64,000 bases of DNA from Enterobacter sp. CC120223-11 (lineage in GTDB: Bacteria > Pseudomonadota > Gammaproteobacteria > Enterobacterales > Enterobacteriaceae): NCBI RefSeq assembly GCF_900215375.1, contig NZ_OBEF01000020.1, forward strand, positions 1-64,000. The letters are read 5' to 3'. Below the pieces are notes generated by a model that saw nothing but the letters and a program-made list of their open reading frames with translations, ran no database searches and had not been told where the DNA came from. The position numbers were made by a program, and so were the translations under genes. Positions 11,722 through 22,351 of this stretch are shown in pieces (position 1 is the first letter of the stretch; each line of letters starts with the position of its first letter).

Positions 11722-12498
11722 TTACTCTTCTTTTTCGGCGGCTTCGTCTTCTGCAGCGGCGTCTTCATCACGCGATAGTCGTTTGCCGGTATAGAAGCGA
11801 GCGAAGAAAATGCCCACTTCAAACAGGCAATACATCGGGATCGCCAGCAGCGTTTGGGAGAACACATCCGGCGGCGTAAGCAACATCCCGACCACAAATG
11901 CCCCGACCAGAACGTACGGGCGCTTCTTGCGCAGATCGTCCGGCGTGGTTACACCAACCCAGCACAGCAGCACGATGGCAACGGGCACCTCAAACGACAC
12001 CCCGAAAGCCATAAACAGCGCCATAACGAAATCGAGGTAGCTGCGAATGTCCGTTGAAACCTGCACGCCAATCGGCGCGGTGTGCGTCAGGAAACCAAAC
12101 GCCAGCGGGAAGACCACAAAGTAGGCGAACGCCATACCAATGTAGAACAGCAGCGTACTGGACACCAGAAGAGGGACAACCAGACGGCGCTCGTGCTTAT
12201 ACAGCGCAGGTGCAACAAAAGCCCATACCTGATACAGAATGACGGGTGCCGAGAGGATCACCGACACCATGAACGTCAGCTTAATCGGCGTAAAGAACGG
12301 CGAAGCAACGTCGGTGGCGATCATCGTTGCGCCTGCCGGCATCTGGTTGATCAGCGGTGCAGACACCAGCTGGTAGATGTCGTTAGCAAAATAGACCAAC
12401 GCCAGGAAAATAACGAATACCGCAATAATGCAGTTGATGAGGCGCTTGCGCAGCTCAATCAAATGCGAGATCAGCGGTTGAGTCTCTTCTACGCCCAT
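11722..12498 (-). CDS. tatC: Sec-independent protein translocase TatC
   Basis: Polytopic receptor of the twin-arginine translocase; with TatB it binds the RR signal peptide of folded substrates at the inner membrane. 258 aa with six predicted membrane segments, cytoplasmic N-terminus HLIELRKRL, and the RR-recognition residues F94 and E103 ([12 protein letters not shown]) conserved at E. coli positions. The C-tail is acidic, ending in Glu-rich repeats. It starts 2 bp after tatB, in the tatABC operon. Confidence 0.97.
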   Translation of the reverse strand: MGVEETQPLISHLIELRKRLINCIIAVFVIFLALVYFANDIYQLVSAPLINQMPAGATMIATDVASPFFTPIKLTFMVSVILSAPVILYQVWAFVAPALYKHERRLVVPLLVSSTLLFYIGMAFAYFVVFPLAFGFLTHTAPIGVQVSTDIRSYLDFVMALFMAFGVSFEVPVAIVLLCWVGVTTPDDLRKKRPYVLVGAFVVGMLLTPPDVFSQTLLAIPMYCLFEVGIFFARFYTGKRLSRDEDAAAEDEAAEKEE

Positions 12499-12500
12499 GG

Positions 12501-13037
12501 TTACGGTTTTTCGCTGTTTGCAGGAGATGAATCAGTAGCCGGAGCGGCTTTCGGCTTAATGTCAGAAACCACCGTTTCCGGTACTTTCTCAGCAGGCTCT
12601 GGAGAAGCTGCGGGTGCCTGGGGTTCCGCGCTGGCCTGATGTTCCGCCGTCACCGGCGTGACGCCTTCGCGCTGCGCCTCGCTCCCCTTCACTACCGGGT
12701 TGAGGATGGTGTTCGCTTCGTCACTGGTGCGCTCAGCATCGTGCTGGCTGTAAGAGCGTTTCATGGATTCAGCGGCTTCACGCAGTTCGTCCATCGACTC
12801 TTTCAGCTCAGGCGAAAGATTACCGAGACTCGCCTTTTCAACCTTTTTCAGGCTGTCCTGGAACTCCTGGAGCTTGAGCTCCTGAGCCAGCTCGTTTTGC
12901 ACCGTCGTGGCCAGCGAGCGTATTGCCCTGATCCAGCCTGCGACGGTTTTCACAGCTACAGGTAAACGCTTTGGCCCAAGGACAATCAGGCCAATCACGA
13001 AGACCAGTATCAGTTCACTGAAACCAATGTCGAACAC
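12501..13037 (-). CDS. tatB: Sec-independent protein translocase TatB
   Basis: Partner of TatC in the substrate receptor complex. 178 aa (E. coli 171): one N-terminal membrane helix [20 protein letters not shown], a GP hinge, an amphipathic helix [17 protein letters not shown], then a charged coiled region and a low-complexity Ala/Pro/Glu C-tail that is longer and more divergent than in E. coli. It sits 3 bp after tatA and 2 bp before tatC. Confidence 0.96.
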   Translation of the reverse strand: MFDIGFSELILVFVIGLIVLGPKRLPVAVKTVAGWIRAIRSLATTVQNELAQELKLQEFQDSLKKVEKASLGNLSPELKESMDELREAAESMKRSYSQHDAERTSDEANTILNPVVKGSEAQREGVTPVTAEHQASAEPQAPAASPEPAEKVPETVVSDIKPKAAPATDSSPANSEKP

Positions 13038-13040
13038 GAA

Positions 13041-13304
13041 TTACACCTGCTCTTTATCGTGGCGTTTTGCATCGTCTTTGCTGGCGTCATCCTGCTTTTC
13101 GGAGAGTGATTTCGCAGGGAAATCAGCGTCCTGTGCGGATGTCTCTTTCTTGTCCTGCTTGTCGTCTTCATCACCCATGGCTTTTTTAAAGCCTTTGATA
13201 GACGCACCCAGGTCAGAACCCAGCGAGCTCAGCTTCTTCGTCCCGAAAAGCAGAACCACAATCACGACGACAATCAACAACTGCCAAATACTGATACCAC
13301 CCAT
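13041..13304 (-). CDS. tatA: Sec-independent protein translocase TatA
   Basis: Pore-forming or membrane-thinning component of the Tat system, recruited by TatBC. 87 aa: membrane helix [26 protein letters not shown] hinge, amphipathic helix with [15 protein letters not shown], and a highly charged tail. A strong Shine-Dalgarno GGAGGAGT precedes the ATG, consistent with TatA being made in excess over TatB and TatC. First gene of tatABC. The 76 bp gap upstream holds an inverted repeat (13341-13359). Confidence 0.96.
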   Translation of the reverse strand: MGGISIWQLLIVVVIVVLLFGTKKLSSLGSDLGASIKGFKKAMGDEDDKQDKKETSAQDADFPAKSLSEKQDDASKDDAKRHDKEQV

Positions 13305-13340
13305 ACTTACTCCTCCGTGTCAGATGATAATGAAAATAGT

Positions 13341-13359
13341 GGCGTGTAGCTTACACGCC
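13341..13359 (-). promoter_or_regulatory. Inverted repeat in the ubiB-tatA gap
   Basis: GGCGTGTA-gct-TACACGCC, an 8 bp perfect inverted repeat with a 3 nt loop, 37 bp before the tatA start. No T-run follows on either strand. It could terminate or attenuate read-through from ubiB or stabilise tatA mRNA. Confidence 0.5.
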
Positions 13360-13380
13360 CGTCTCTGAATGATGCAAAAA

Positions 13381-15021
13381 TCAGCGGCTTTTAAACCACC
13401 CAAGCAGCCAGACTACGATCCCCGCGCCCATCAGCCCGGTGGGCTGATAGCCTAAGTCGGGTCGGGCGATCATTAATACCGTTCCGCTAAGTAAGAAAAC
13501 GGCACCCACGCCAAACAGATAGCGGGATTGCCCCTGTCGAACGCGGCCGGAACCCAATTCGTGAGCGATTTTATCAATGCTTCGCTGAAGACTTTTGCCC
13601 TGGCGCAAGCTGTCGTAAATCAGCTCCGGCATTTCTGGCATTTTCTCGATCCAGAACGGCGCTTTTTCTTTAAACGCACGCACCAGAGCCGGGATGCCCA
13701 CCTGATCTTTGAGCCACGACTCGAGGAAAGGTTTCGCTGTCTTCCACAAGTCTAACTGAGGATAGAGCTGGCGTCCTACCCCCTCAACGTAAAGTAGTGT
13801 TTTCTGGAGTAAAACCAACTGCGGCTGCACTTCCATATTAAAACGACGCGCCGTGTTAAACAGATTCAGCAGAACGTGGCCGAACGAAATCTCCGCCAGC
13901 GGCTTCTCAAAGATAGGCTCGCAGACGGTACGGATAGCGAATTCAAACTCTTCCACGTTGGTGTCTGGCGGCACCCAGCCAGAATCCACATGCAGCTCTG
14001 CCACTTTGCGGTAATCGCGATTAAAGAAGGCGATAAAGTTTTCGGCCAGATAGCGCTTATCGTCTTTGTTCAACGAACCCACGATGCCGCAGTCGATGCC
14101 GATATACTTTGGATTTTCCGGGTGCTCATAGCTGACAAAAATGTTTCCCGGGTGCATGTCTGCGTGGAAGAAGCTGTCGCGGAACACCTGGGTGAAGAAC
14201 ACCTGCACGCCGCGCTCGGCCAGCAGTTGCATGTTGGTGTTTTGCTTTTCCAGCATCTCGATATCGGACACCGGAATGCCGTAAATGCGCTCCATCACCA
14301 GCATGTCTTCACGGCAGTAGTCGGAATAGACTTCCGGCACGTACAGCATCGGACTGTCTTCAAAGTTGCGGCGCAGCTGGATGGCATTGGCCGCTTCGCG
14401 CAGCAAATTCAGCTCATCGAGCAGCGTTTTTTCATATTCCCGAACCACTTCCTGCGGACGCAGGCGACGACCGTCTGGTAGCAGGCGTGGCACCCAGCGA
14501 GCCAGGCGGTAAATCAGCTTCATGTCTGCTTTGATGACCGGCAGGATATCCGGGCGGATCACCTTGATGACCACCTCTTTGCCGTTCTCTTTCAGGCGCG
14601 CCGTATGCACCTGGGCAATAGAAGCCGAAGCCAGAGGCTCAACCTGAAAATCATCAAACCAGCTTTCGACGGGAATATCGCCCATCGATTTTTCGATTTG
14701 TTGCTGGGCGAGCCTGCCGTCAAAGGGTGCGACACGATCCTGCAACATGGCGAGCTGATCGGCGATAAGCGGCGGGAAAAGATCGCGGCGGGTAGAAAGC
14801 ATCTGCCCGAACTTGATCCAGACCGGGCCAAGCTCCTGCAGAGCCAGGCGCAGGCGTTCGCCTAACGGCTTATTTTTGTGGCGGTTGGGCATCCAGAACA
14901 GCATCCGCCGCCAGACTCGCAGCGGCAGGGTGATACGCATTTTGGGAATGAGCTCGTCGAGCCCGTAACTCAAAAAGGTGTGGATGATAAAATACAGGCG
15001 CCGAATTTCCCCTGGCGTCAT
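13381..15021 (-). CDS. ubiB: Ubiquinone biosynthesis regulatory kinase-like protein UbiB
   Basis: ADCK/UbiB family atypical kinase-like ATPase needed for ubiquinone synthesis. 546 aa as in E. coli. The N-terminal KxGQ extension is visible ([17 protein letters not shown]), followed by the Ala-rich nucleotide loop [11 protein letters not shown], the VAIK-like lysine in EVVIKVIRP, catalytic-loop region [10 protein letters not shown] and metal-binding GIDCGIVG. Two membrane helices form the C-terminus (about 495-545). It overlaps ubiJ by 4 bp (ATGA). Confidence 0.96.
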   Translation of the reverse strand: MTPGEIRRLYFIIHTFLSYGLDELIPKMRITLPLRVWRRMLFWMPNRHKNKPLGERLRLALQELGPVWIKFGQMLSTRRDLFPPLIADQLAMLQDRVAPFDGRLAQQQIEKSMGDIPVESWFDDFQVEPLASASIAQVHTARLKENGKEVVIKVIRPDILPVIKADMKLIYRLARWVPRLLPDGRRLRPQEVVREYEKTLLDELNLLREAANAIQLRRNFEDSPMLYVPEVYSDYCREDMLVMERIYGIPVSDIEMLEKQNTNMQLLAERGVQVFFTQVFRDSFFHADMHPGNIFVSYEHPENPKYIGIDCGIVGSLNKDDKRYLAENFIAFFNRDYRKVAELHVDSGWVPPDTNVEEFEFAIRTVCEPIFEKPLAEISFGHVLLNLFNTARRFNMEVQPQLVLLQKTLLYVEGVGRQLYPQLDLWKTAKPFLESWLKDQVGIPALVRAFKEKAPFWIEKMPEMPELIYDSLRQGKSLQRSIDKIAHELGSGRVRQGQSRYLFGVGAVFLLSGTVLMIARPDLGYQPTGLMGAGIVVWLLGWFKSR

Positions 15022-15623
15022 TTCCCCTCCAGTTTTTCCAGCCGCTTTGTTAACGCCTCTGTCGCGCGCACAACGGCAGCACTCTCTTCAGCAAACCAGG
15101 CAATTTCCAGCGAACCAGGCGCCATACGCCACTCTTCGGTAATCACTTCAGAGACATAGCGTTGCTGGCGTTGCAGGCCGCGCTGCAGAAACTTAGCGCC
15201 CCCGCGCAGCACTTTGCTGACGCCTTCAGCGGCAATATCACCGGTGTAAGGAGCCAGCAGCTCGGCCGGGTCAAACTCGGCTAAATCAGCCAGGGCGACA
15301 ACGTTTTGCACCACCTGAAGATCGCCCTGCACTTCCAGATCGCCTGATTTAATCAAGGTGGTGAGCTGCTGACGATTTCGCAGCTGTGGCAGCACGCCGA
15401 TACGCGTAGTCACCGTGCAGTCAGCCTCACCTTCCCACGCGCTCAGCACGTCAATTTGCTGCTCGCTGAAAACCAGCACCAGCGGCGAGGTGAACTCTTT
15501 CAGTTCGATACGCAACACCTTGCCCAGCAAACGCTGTCGGGCCGGTTTTAGCGCCCGATCGCGCCACAGAAATCGGTTGAGCGCACTCTCAATGCCTGCG
15601 GTGACCAACGGTTGAAAAGGCAT
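15018..15623 (-). CDS. ubiJ: Ubiquinone biosynthesis accessory factor UbiJ
   Basis: Lipid-binding SCP2-domain protein that, with UbiK, supports the soluble complex of late ubiquinone enzymes under aerobic growth. 201 aa, colinear with E. coli UbiJ (YigP). The SCP2 region is residues about 15-115 and the C-terminus forms a charged helix. In E. coli the 3' part of this gene also encodes the small RNA EsrE; I cannot show an internal promoter here, so I do not annotate that RNA. It begins 12 bp after ubiE and overlaps ubiB by 4 bp. Confidence 0.93.
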   Translation of the reverse strand: MPFQPLVTAGIESALNRFLWRDRALKPARQRLLGKVLRIELKEFTSPLVLVFSEQQIDVLSAWEGEADCTVTTRIGVLPQLRNRQQLTTLIKSGDLEVQGDLQVVQNVVALADLAEFDPAELLAPYTGDIAAEGVSKVLRGGAKFLQRGLQRQQRYVSEVITEEWRMAPGSLEIAWFAEESAAVVRATEALTKRLEKLEGK

Positions 15624-15635
15624 GGCAAACTCCTG

Positions 15636-16391
15636 TCAGAACTTATAACCGCGATGCAGCGCGACGATACCGGCCGTCAGGTTGTAGTAATCCACGTTTT
15701 CAAAACCCGCTTCCTGCATCATCGCCTTCAGCGTGTCCTGATCGGGATGCATGCGGATAGATTCCGCCAGATAGCGGTAGCTTTCGCCATCTTTCGCCAC
15801 GATTTCACCCACCTTAGGCAGGACATGGAAAGAATACGCGTCGTAGGCTTTGCTCAGTGGATCAATAATCGGTTTGGAGAACTCCAGCACCAGCAGGCGT
15901 CCACCCGGTTTCAGCACGCGGTACATTGAGCGCAGCGCTTTGTCTTTATCGGTAACGTTACGCAGGCCAAAAGAGATGGTGATGCAGTCAAAGGTGTTGT
16001 CCGGGAACGGCAGCGCTTCGGCGTTGGCCTGAACGTACTCGACGTTGCCAATCACGCCGATATTGCGCAGCTTCTCACGGCCCATTTTGAGCATGGATTC
16101 GTTGATATCCGCCAGCACTACGCTCCCGGTTTCACCGACCAGACGCGAGAACTTCGCCGTCAGGTCGCCCGTACCGCCCGCCAGGTCCAGCACCTTCTGA
16201 CCGCGACGCACGCCGCTGCAGTCAATAGTGAAGCGCTTCCACAAGCGGTGGATCCCGAACGACATCAGGTCGTTCATGACGTCATACTTAGCGGCAACAG
16301 AATGGAAAACATGTGCCACCATGTCCTCTTTCTGCGATTTCGCGACCGTCTGGAAGCCAAAGTGCGTCGTGTCCTGTGAATCCTCAACCAT
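15636..16391 (-). CDS. ubiE: Ubiquinone/menaquinone C-methyltransferase UbiE
   Basis: SAM-dependent methyltransferase that methylates both the ubiquinone precursor and demethylmenaquinone. 251 aa as in E. coli. SAM motif I is [15 protein letters not shown] (about 68-82), motif [17 protein letters not shown], and motif [18 protein letters not shown]. First of ubiE-ubiJ-ubiB. Its promoter probably lies in the 67 bp rmuC-ubiE gap, where I see no strong consensus. Confidence 0.97.
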   Translation of the reverse strand: MVEDSQDTTHFGFQTVAKSQKEDMVAHVFHSVAAKYDVMNDLMSFGIHRLWKRFTIDCSGVRRGQKVLDLAGGTGDLTAKFSRLVGETGSVVLADINESMLKMGREKLRNIGVIGNVEYVQANAEALPFPDNTFDCITISFGLRNVTDKDKALRSMYRVLKPGGRLLVLEFSKPIIDPLSKAYDAYSFHVLPKVGEIVAKDGESYRYLAESIRMHPDQDTLKAMMQEAGFENVDYYNLTAGIVALHRGYKF

Positions 16392-16458
16392 CTCAATGCC
16401 TGCCCTTGAAGAAAAGATTCCCCGGAGTGTAACAGATTGAGCGCATTTCCCCTACGCC

Positions 16459-17910
16459 TCAACCGTGCCGCGACACCCGCAGAGCCTCATCTTGAAGGGA
16501 CTCTTCCGGCGCAGCTAAATTGTCTTCAATATCATTGCGCGCCACGCGTTCCGGGCCGTGAGTCGTCTCATCGGCGGTCGCCTGCTCCACTAAATCGGGA
16601 TTAATCTCACGCTTCACCTCCACGCCCAAATCGCGGAACGACTCAGCCTGAGCCAGCAGATTGCCGCGCCCGGATGCCAGTTTTTTCATCGCCTGGCGGT
16701 AGTTATCCTGCGCCTTGTCGAGCCCCTGACCGATGGCAGACATATCGTCCACAAACAGGCGCATTTTGTCGTACAGACGGCTCGCACGGTCCGCAATCTG
16801 CTGCGCGTTGCGGCTCTGGTGTTCATAACGCCAGAGGTTGGCAATGGTGCGCAACGCCACCAGCAAAGTGGTGGGGCTGACCAGCATGATGTTGTTTTTC
16901 AGCGCTTCGGTGATGATCTCCGGCTGCCTGTCGATTGCGAGGAGGAACGCTGGCTCAACAGGGATAAACATCAGCACGTAATCGAGCGAACGTAGCCCCG
17001 GAAGCTGCTGGTAATCTTTGCGCCCCAGCAGGCGAATGTGGTTGCGGATGGAGGCGATGTGCTCTTGCAAAGCGGCTTCGCGGGTATATTCGTCTTCCGC
17101 ATTAAAGTAGCGTTCATAGGCAACCAGCGTCATTTTGGCGTCGATCACTACGTCCTTACCCTGCGGCAAACGCACAATCACATCAGGCTGCATGCGGGCG
17201 CGGGCTTCGGTTTCGATACTGACCTGAGTCTGGTACTCATAGCCTTCACGTAGCCCCGAGGCTTCCAGCACGCGCGTTAGCACCACTTCGCCCCAGTTGC
17301 CCTGGGTTTTGTTATCCCCTTTCAGGGCTTTGGTGAGGTTCACGGCTTCCTGCGTCATCTGCGCATTCAGCTGCTGAAGATTGCGGATCTCGTGGGACAG
17401 CGTGTGGCGCTCCTGAGCCTCTTTGCCGAAGCTGTCCTGCACCTGACGACGGAAGCCATCAAGCTGTTCACGCAGCGGCGTCAGCAGGCCATGCAAACTC
17501 TGACGGTTCTGTTCATCCACGCGACGATTGCTGTGTTCAAAAATACGGTTGGCGAGGTTTTCAAACTGCTCGCTCAGGCGCTGCTCGCTGTTGATCATTT
17601 GGCGGATTTTGTCTTCCGCATGCAGCTGGGTGGATTCGAGACGGGTGGTGACTTCGCGCAGATCGGCTTCCAGCGAGGTATTAATCTCCCGCAGGCTGCG
17701 CAGCTCGTTGTTCAGCAGTTCGCATTCGTCGCGCCAGTGCGCATGCTGGGCCAGCTGCTGCCTGGCGCTGCTGAGGTCCAGCTCCAGTTCGTGCCGCTCT
17801 TCAAGGAAATCGGCCCGCAGCCTGTCGGTCTGGGCTTTGGTGGCCAGCCAGCCAAACACGCCCCCGGCCAGCAGTGCGACCACTGCGCTAATGATGATTG
17901 AAATGTCCAC
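16459..17910 (-). CDS. rmuC: DNA recombination protein RmuC
   Basis: Predicted membrane-tethered nuclease-like protein; loss in E. coli raises inversion frequency at short inverted repeats. 483 aa (E. coli 475): N-terminal membrane helix (about 3-22), a long coiled coil (about 30-170), then the conserved RmuC domain with restriction-enzyme-like features including VVIDAKMTLVAYERY and SLDYVLMFIPVEPAF. The variable C-tail is acidic. Divergence from E. coli is concentrated in the coil and tail. It stands between udp and ubiE. Confidence 0.94.
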   Translation of the reverse strand: MDISIIISAVVALLAGGVFGWLATKAQTDRLRADFLEERHELELDLSSARQQLAQHAHWRDECELLNNELRSLREINTSLEADLREVTTRLESTQLHAEDKIRQMINSEQRLSEQFENLANRIFEHSNRRVDEQNRQSLHGLLTPLREQLDGFRRQVQDSFGKEAQERHTLSHEIRNLQQLNAQMTQEAVNLTKALKGDNKTQGNWGEVVLTRVLEASGLREGYEYQTQVSIETEARARMQPDVIVRLPQGKDVVIDAKMTLVAYERYFNAEDEYTREAALQEHIASIRNHIRLLGRKDYQQLPGLRSLDYVLMFIPVEPAFLLAIDRQPEIITEALKNNIMLVSPTTLLVALRTIANLWRYEHQSRNAQQIADRASRLYDKMRLFVDDMSAIGQGLDKAQDNYRQAMKKLASGRGNLLAQAESFRDLGVEVKREINPDLVEQATADETTHGPERVARNDIEDNLAAPEESLQDEALRVSRHG

Positions 17911-18008
17911 CGCTCCCCCTGGGTCAACGACTTACCGGCACAACATAGAATTGTGCTGTATAAACGTCCAGTTGGAAAGGGCTTTCCTGCGAGGAAGCAC
18001 GCAAAAAG

Positions 18009-18031
18009 AAAGGCCGAACGCGTCGGCCTTT
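18009..18031 (-). terminator. Terminator of udp
   Basis: Stem AAAGGCCGA / TCGGCCTTT (9 bp, loop acgcg) just after the udp stop; on the minus strand it is followed by TTTCTTTTT. A standard rho-independent terminator separating udp from rmuC. Confidence 0.85.
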
Positions 18032-18048
18032 TCTCGGGGAGAGGAAAA

Positions 18049-18810
18049 CTAGAGCAGGCGACGGGCCGCTTCAACCACGATTTTCACCGCGTGGCTTTCC
18101 GTTTTCTTCATGGTTTCCGCATTCGGAATTTCTTGCTGGGTGCGGTTCACAATGACGCCCGCCACCATCCCGGCACGCAGACCCTGGCTGGAGCACATGG
18201 TCAGCAGCGTGGCGGATTCCATCTCATAGTTCATGACGCCCATGGACTGCCACTCTTCCATAGAGCCTTTGTAGCGGTTCACCACGCGGCCTGAGAAGGT
18301 GTCATAGCGTTCCTGGCCCGGATAGAAGGTGTCAGAAGAAGCTGTCACGCCGATGTGAGTGGTCGCGCCCACAGCTTTTGCGGCTTCCACCAGCGCGGTC
18401 GTACAGGCGAAATCGGCAACCGCCGGGTATTCCATTGGCGCGAAGTGCAGGCTCGCACCATCGAGGCGTACGGAGGCGGTGGTGACCAGCACGTCACCCA
18501 CATTAATGTTTGGCTGAATGGCGCCAGTGGTGCCGACGCGCAGGAACGTGCGGATACCGAGCTGGGCCAGTTCTTCTACTGCAATGGAAGTAGATGGGCC
18601 ACCGATGCCGGTTGAGCAGACGATAACCGGTTTGCCGTCCAGCTCTGCACGCCAGGAGGTGAATTCACGATGTGATGCCAGCTTGACCGGCTTGTCCATC
18701 AGCGCGGCGATCTTTTCCACACGCTCCGGATCGCCCGGGACGATAGCGAGCGTGGCTCCCTGCAAATCACTTTTGGTGAGGCCGAGATGAAAAACATCAG
18801 ACTTAGACAT
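18049..18810 (-). CDS. udp: Uridine phosphorylase Udp
   Basis: Phosphorolysis of uridine to uracil and ribose-1-phosphate in pyrimidine salvage, as a cytoplasmic hexamer. 253 aa, equal to E. coli. Family motifs: [11 protein letters not shown] near the N-terminus (phosphate loop), [22 protein letters not shown], and the uridine-binding [12 protein letters not shown]. Start [10 protein letters not shown] chosen over an upstream in-frame codon because of AGAGGAG upstream and family length. Promoter with two CRP sites and a CytR motif is preserved (18856-18950). Confidence 0.97.
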   Translation of the reverse strand: MSKSDVFHLGLTKSDLQGATLAIVPGDPERVEKIAALMDKPVKLASHREFTSWRAELDGKPVIVCSTGIGGPSTSIAVEELAQLGIRTFLRVGTTGAIQPNINVGDVLVTTASVRLDGASLHFAPMEYPAVADFACTTALVEAAKAVGATTHIGVTASSDTFYPGQERYDTFSGRVVNRYKGSMEEWQSMGVMNYEMESATLLTMCSSQGLRAGMVAGVIVNRTQQEIPNAETMKKTESHAVKIVVEAARRLL

Positions 18811-18855
18811 ATAAAACTCCTCTCTGGATCGGTTTGTCAGCAGAAGCAAAAACGC

Positions 18856-18950
18856 ACTTTACCGAAGCTTACGGCATAATTTAGTGACAGCCATCACTCT
18901 GAGTGAAAATGATTGCATTGAATTTCTGTTGAAAAGTGATTTACATCACA
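18856..18950 (-). promoter_or_regulatory. udp promoter with tandem CRP sites and CytR half-site
   Basis: Two CRP-type dyads are present: AGTGA-cagcca-TCACT (centre 18890.5) and AGTGA-tttaca-TCACA (centre 18942.5), exactly 52 bp apart. If the start point is near 18849 they sit at -41.5 and -93.5, the layout known for E. coli udp. ATTGCATT at 18912-18919 between them resembles the CytR half-site GTTGCATT. The -10 is TAAAGT (18856-18861). Cytidine-controlled repression through CytR and CRP is inferred from this. Confidence 0.8.
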
Positions 18951-19066
18951 TTAACAAGTGATAACGATAACCACTGCACATAAGATAGCCGTTTTCTGGC
19001 ACTGTGAATCGTTAACCTGCGGGCTATAGTTACTTTTGCGCTAATTACACTGGTACGGAGAATGCC

Positions 19067-19873
19067 ATGACCGAAAAAACTGGCTTTGCACCTGCTGCTG
19101 CCCCTCACGCCACGACGGCGGTTCATACCTCTGATGCCGCTATTGTCGCGGGCGAAACGTCGATTCCTTCTCGCGGCGAAAATATGCCTGCGTATCACGC
19201 CCGCCCAAAAAACACTGACGGTCCGCTACCGGTGGTGATTGTGGTGCAGGAGATCTTTGGCGTGCATGAACATATTCGCGATGTTTGCCGCCGTCTGGCC
19301 AACGAAGGCTATCTGGCGATCGCGCCAGAGCTCTATTTCCGCCAGGGCGATCCGAATGATTACGCCGATATCCCGACGCTTTTCAGCGGGCTGGTAATGA
19401 AAGTCCCTGATGCTCAGGTGCTGTCCGATCTCGATCACGTCGCCAGTTGGGCCTCACGCAACGGTGGCGATGCTAACCGCCTGCTGGCAACCGGCTTCTG
19501 CTGGGGCGGACGAATTGCCTGGCTGTACGCCGCACATAACCCGCAGCTCAAGGCCGCCGTGGCCTGGTACGGCAAACTGGTGGGCGAAAAGTCGCTGAAT
19601 TCGCCAAAACACCCGGTGGATGTGGCAACCGATCTTACCGCTCCGGTACTTGGCCTGTACGGCGGCCAGGACACAGGCATTTCACTTGAGAGCGTAGAAA
19701 CCATGCGCCAGTCGCTGCGGGCCGCCAATGCGAAGGCAGAAATCATCGTCTACCCGGACGCCGGACACGCGTTTAACGCCGACTATCGCCCGAGCTACCA
19801 CGAGGAGTCCGCGAAAGACGGCTGGGAAAGAATGCTGGCGTGGTTTAAGCAGTACGGCAATAAAAAAGCGTAA
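19067..19873 (+). CDS. dlhH: Dienelactone hydrolase family protein
   Basis: Alpha/beta hydrolase of the dienelactone hydrolase family (E. coli YsgA/DlhH, 271 aa; here 268). Nucleophile Cys lies in the elbow GFCWGGRI (about 144-151), acid Asp in YGGQDTG (about 205) and catalytic His in DAGHAFNADYRP (about 237). Substrate in enterobacteria is unknown; the family includes carboxymethylenebutenolidases, but no aromatic ring-cleavage genes are nearby. It is divergent from udp and might share its CRP-rich control region. Confidence 0.9.
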   Translation: MTEKTGFAPAAAPHATTAVHTSDAAIVAGETSIPSRGENMPAYHARPKNTDGPLPVVIVVQEIFGVHEHIRDVCRRLANEGYLAIAPELYFRQGDPNDYADIPTLFSGLVMKVPDAQVLSDLDHVASWASRNGGDANRLLATGFCWGGRIAWLYAAHNPQLKAAVAWYGKLVGEKSLNSPKHPVDVATDLTAPVLGLYGGQDTGISLESVETMRQSLRAANAKAEIIVYPDAGHAFNADYRPSYHEESAKDGWERMLAWFKQYGNKKA

Positions 19874-19882
19874 AAGCAAAAA

Positions 19883-19952
19883 GCCCGGTGGCGGCTGAGC
19901 CTTACCGGGCCTGGGATGATTTGCACCTTCCAGTAGGCCGGCACCGCCCGGC
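19883..19952. repeat. BIME-like pair of REP elements, including metE terminator
   Basis: A REP-type palindrome (GCCCGGT at 19883-19889, ACCGGGC at 19904-19910, with inner GGCGGCTGAGCC) and, in opposite orientation, a shorter one (GTAGGCCGGC ... CCCGGC, 19933-19952). This fits a BIME in the dlhH-metE gap. On the minus strand the first palindrome is followed by TTTTTGCTTTT, so it probably also terminates metE. Confidence 0.7.
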
Positions 19953-19972
19953 AATACAGTTCCTCTATTCCT

Positions 19973-22234
19973 CTATGCCTGGCGCAAATTCTGCGCCGCC
20001 TGCACCATATTCGCCAGCGCGGCGCGGGTTTCAGGCCAGCCACGGGTTTTCAGACCGCAGTCCGGGTTCACCCACAGGCGCTCGGCTGGAATACGCTGGG
20101 CGGCTTTCTGCAACAGGGCTTCAATCCACTCGACGCTGGGCACGTTCGGGGAGTGAATGTCATACACGCCCGGCCCGATTTCGTTCGGGTAGTCGAACTC
20201 TTCGAACGACTCCAGCAGCTCCATGTCGGAACGAGAAGTTTCGATGGTGATCACGTCCGCATCCAGCGCGGCAATGGAATCCATGATGTCGTTAAACTCG
20301 CAGTAGCACATGTGGGTGTGGATCTGCGTTTCATCCTTCGCCACGGCGGCGTTGATGCGGAAGGCTTCGACGCCCCACGCCAGATAGGCGTCCCAGTCGC
20401 TGCGCTTAAGCGGTAATCCTTCACGCAGGGCAGGTTCGTCAATCTGGATGATGCCGATGCCCGCGTCTTCCAGATCCGCCACTTCATCACGCAGCGCCAG
20501 CGCAATTTGTTTGGCGATGGTTTCGCGGGAAACGTCTTCGCGCGGGAATGACCAGCAGAGAATAGTCACCGGGCCGGTCAGCATGCCTTTGACCGGTTTG
20601 TCGGTCAGGGACTGGGCGTACTTCGCCCACTCCACGGTGATGGCTTCCGGGCGGCTGATGTCGCCGATAACCACTGGCGGCTTCACGCAGCGCGAACCGT
20701 AGCTCTGCACCCAGCCGTTCTGGGTGAAGACGAAACCGTCGAGGTGTTCGCCGAAGTATTCCACCATGTCATTCCGCTCGGCTTCGCCGTGTACCAATAC
20801 GTCCAGACCTAAGCGCTCCTGCTCGGCAATCGCCTGCTTGATGTGCTCAGCGATCCCGGTGCGATAGTGATTGGCATCCAGCGTCCCCTTTTTGAAGTCC
20901 AGGCGCAGGCCACGGATTTCAGTCGTCTGCGGGAAGGAACCGATGGTCGTCGTTGGCCAGGCTGGCAGCTTAAAACGCGCCCGCTGAGCTTCAGCACGCA
21001 CTTCATACGCATTTTCACGCTGGCTGTCTTTGGCGACGATCGCCGCCAGGCGTTTTTCCACAGCGGCATTATGCACGCGGGTGGAGTGACGACGAGCCTG
21101 AATCGGCGCGCTCCATTCGCTAATCGCTTTGGTGTCACCGCTGTTCAGCGCATCGCGCAGCAGGGCCAGCTCTTCGCATTTTTGCAGGGCGAAGGCGAAC
21201 CAGCTTTTTACTTCTGCATCCAGGCGAGTTTCGACGCTCAGGTCTATCGGGCTATGCAGCAGCGAGCAGGAAGAGGCCACCCACAATTCACGTTTGCCGA
21301 CGATGTCTTTAATTTGTGCATATTTTTCTGTCAGATCGGCACGCCAGACGTTCCGGCCGTTGACCAGTCCGGCGGAAAGTAACCAGCCATCGGGCAGGCG
21401 CCGGTGCAGCTCTGCCACATCATCTTTGCCGTGAACCAGATCGACATGCAGGCCCTGCACCGGCAGCGCAGTAATAGTGTCCAGGTTTGGCGTCACGCCC
21501 TCAAAATAGGTGGTCAGCAGCAGCTTCGTTTTGCCCTGCAAGGCTTCGTATGCGGGCTGGAAAGCATCGAGCCACTCACGCGGCAGTTCGAGCACCAGAG
21601 CAGGCTCGTCAATCTGCACCCACTCCACGCCTCGTCTGGCGAGCTCAGCCAGCACCTGCTGATAAACAGGCAGAATGTCTTTCAGCAGGCTAAGGCGGTC
21701 GAACTGCTCGCCTTTCACTTTGCCGAGCCACAGATAAGTTACCGGGCCGAGCAGCACAGGTTTCACCTTATGACCCAGCGCCAGCGCTTCGTCCACCTCA
21801 TCCAGCAGCTGCGTCCAGGTCAGTTTGAACGCCTGTCCTTGAGTGAACTCCGGAACCATATAGTGATAGTTGGTGTTAAACCATTTGGTCATTTCTGCCG
21901 CTGCCGCAGGTTCACCCGTTGGTGCGCGACCACGGCCGATGCGGAACAGAGTATCGATATCCACGGATCCGTCTTTGTTCTGATGACGAGCCGGCACGTT
22001 GCCTAACAGCAGGCTGGTGGTCAGAACATGGTCGTACCAGGCGAAATCGCCCACCGGCAGCAAATCCACCCCGGCCTCTTTTTGCTGTTGCCAGTGACGG
22101 GTGCGCAGCTCGCGCCCGGCGTTCAGCAGTTCTTCACGGGAGAGGTTGCCTGCCCAGTAGCTTTCCTGAGCTTTTTTCAGCTCGCGGCGCAGTCCAACGC
22201 GAGGAAATCCGAGGGTATGGTTTTTGATGGTCAT
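19973..22234 (-). CDS. metE: Cobalamin-independent methionine synthase MetE
   Basis: Transfers the methyl group of 5-methyltetrahydropteroyltri-L-glutamate to homocysteine in the cytoplasm, last step of methionine synthesis without B12. 753 aa, equal to E. coli. The N-terminal (duplicated) barrel begins [21 protein letters not shown]-like; the C-terminal barrel holds the zinc ligands H641 and C643 (THMCYCEF), E665 region and C726 ([10 protein letters not shown]). Divergent from metR, with MetJ-type boxes between them; MetR and homocysteine are expected to activate it. Confidence 0.97.
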   Translation of the reverse strand: MTIKNHTLGFPRVGLRRELKKAQESYWAGNLSREELLNAGRELRTRHWQQQKEAGVDLLPVGDFAWYDHVLTTSLLLGNVPARHQNKDGSVDIDTLFRIGRGRAPTGEPAAAAEMTKWFNTNYHYMVPEFTQGQAFKLTWTQLLDEVDEALALGHKVKPVLLGPVTYLWLGKVKGEQFDRLSLLKDILPVYQQVLAELARRGVEWVQIDEPALVLELPREWLDAFQPAYEALQGKTKLLLTTYFEGVTPNLDTITALPVQGLHVDLVHGKDDVAELHRRLPDGWLLSAGLVNGRNVWRADLTEKYAQIKDIVGKRELWVASSCSLLHSPIDLSVETRLDAEVKSWFAFALQKCEELALLRDALNSGDTKAISEWSAPIQARRHSTRVHNAAVEKRLAAIVAKDSQRENAYEVRAEAQRARFKLPAWPTTTIGSFPQTTEIRGLRLDFKKGTLDANHYRTGIAEHIKQAIAEQERLGLDVLVHGEAERNDMVEYFGEHLDGFVFTQNGWVQSYGSRCVKPPVVIGDISRPEAITVEWAKYAQSLTDKPVKGMLTGPVTILCWSFPREDVSRETIAKQIALALRDEVADLEDAGIGIIQIDEPALREGLPLKRSDWDAYLAWGVEAFRINAAVAKDETQIHTHMCYCEFNDIMDSIAALDADVITIETSRSDMELLESFEEFDYPNEIGPGVYDIHSPNVPSVEWIEALLQKAAQRIPAERLWVNPDCGLKTRGWPETRAALANMVQAAQNLRQA

Positions 22235-22264
22235 ATCGTTGCCCCTTGAGGAAATTCGTTATTT

Positions 22265-22288
22265 AGCCGTCCAGATGTTTACACATCC
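22265..22288. promoter_or_regulatory. Tandem met boxes (MetJ operator)
   Basis: Three contiguous 8-mers AGCCGTCC, AGATGTTT and ACACATCC each resemble the met box AGACGTCT (5-6 of 8 matches), in the metE-metR intergenic gap. Tandem imperfect boxes are how MetJ operators look. Repression of metE, and perhaps metR, by MetJ plus SAM is inferred. Confidence 0.6.
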
Positions 22289-22351
22289 ATAATTGGCAGT
22301 TACTGTATATTCCTCAAGCGCAACATTTTCATGCCGAAGTGAAGGACTTTC

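Noticed and set aside
15018-15270. EsrE small RNA inside the 3' part of ubiJ
   Set aside because: Known from E. coli, but I could not identify a convincing internal promoter here; not annotated.
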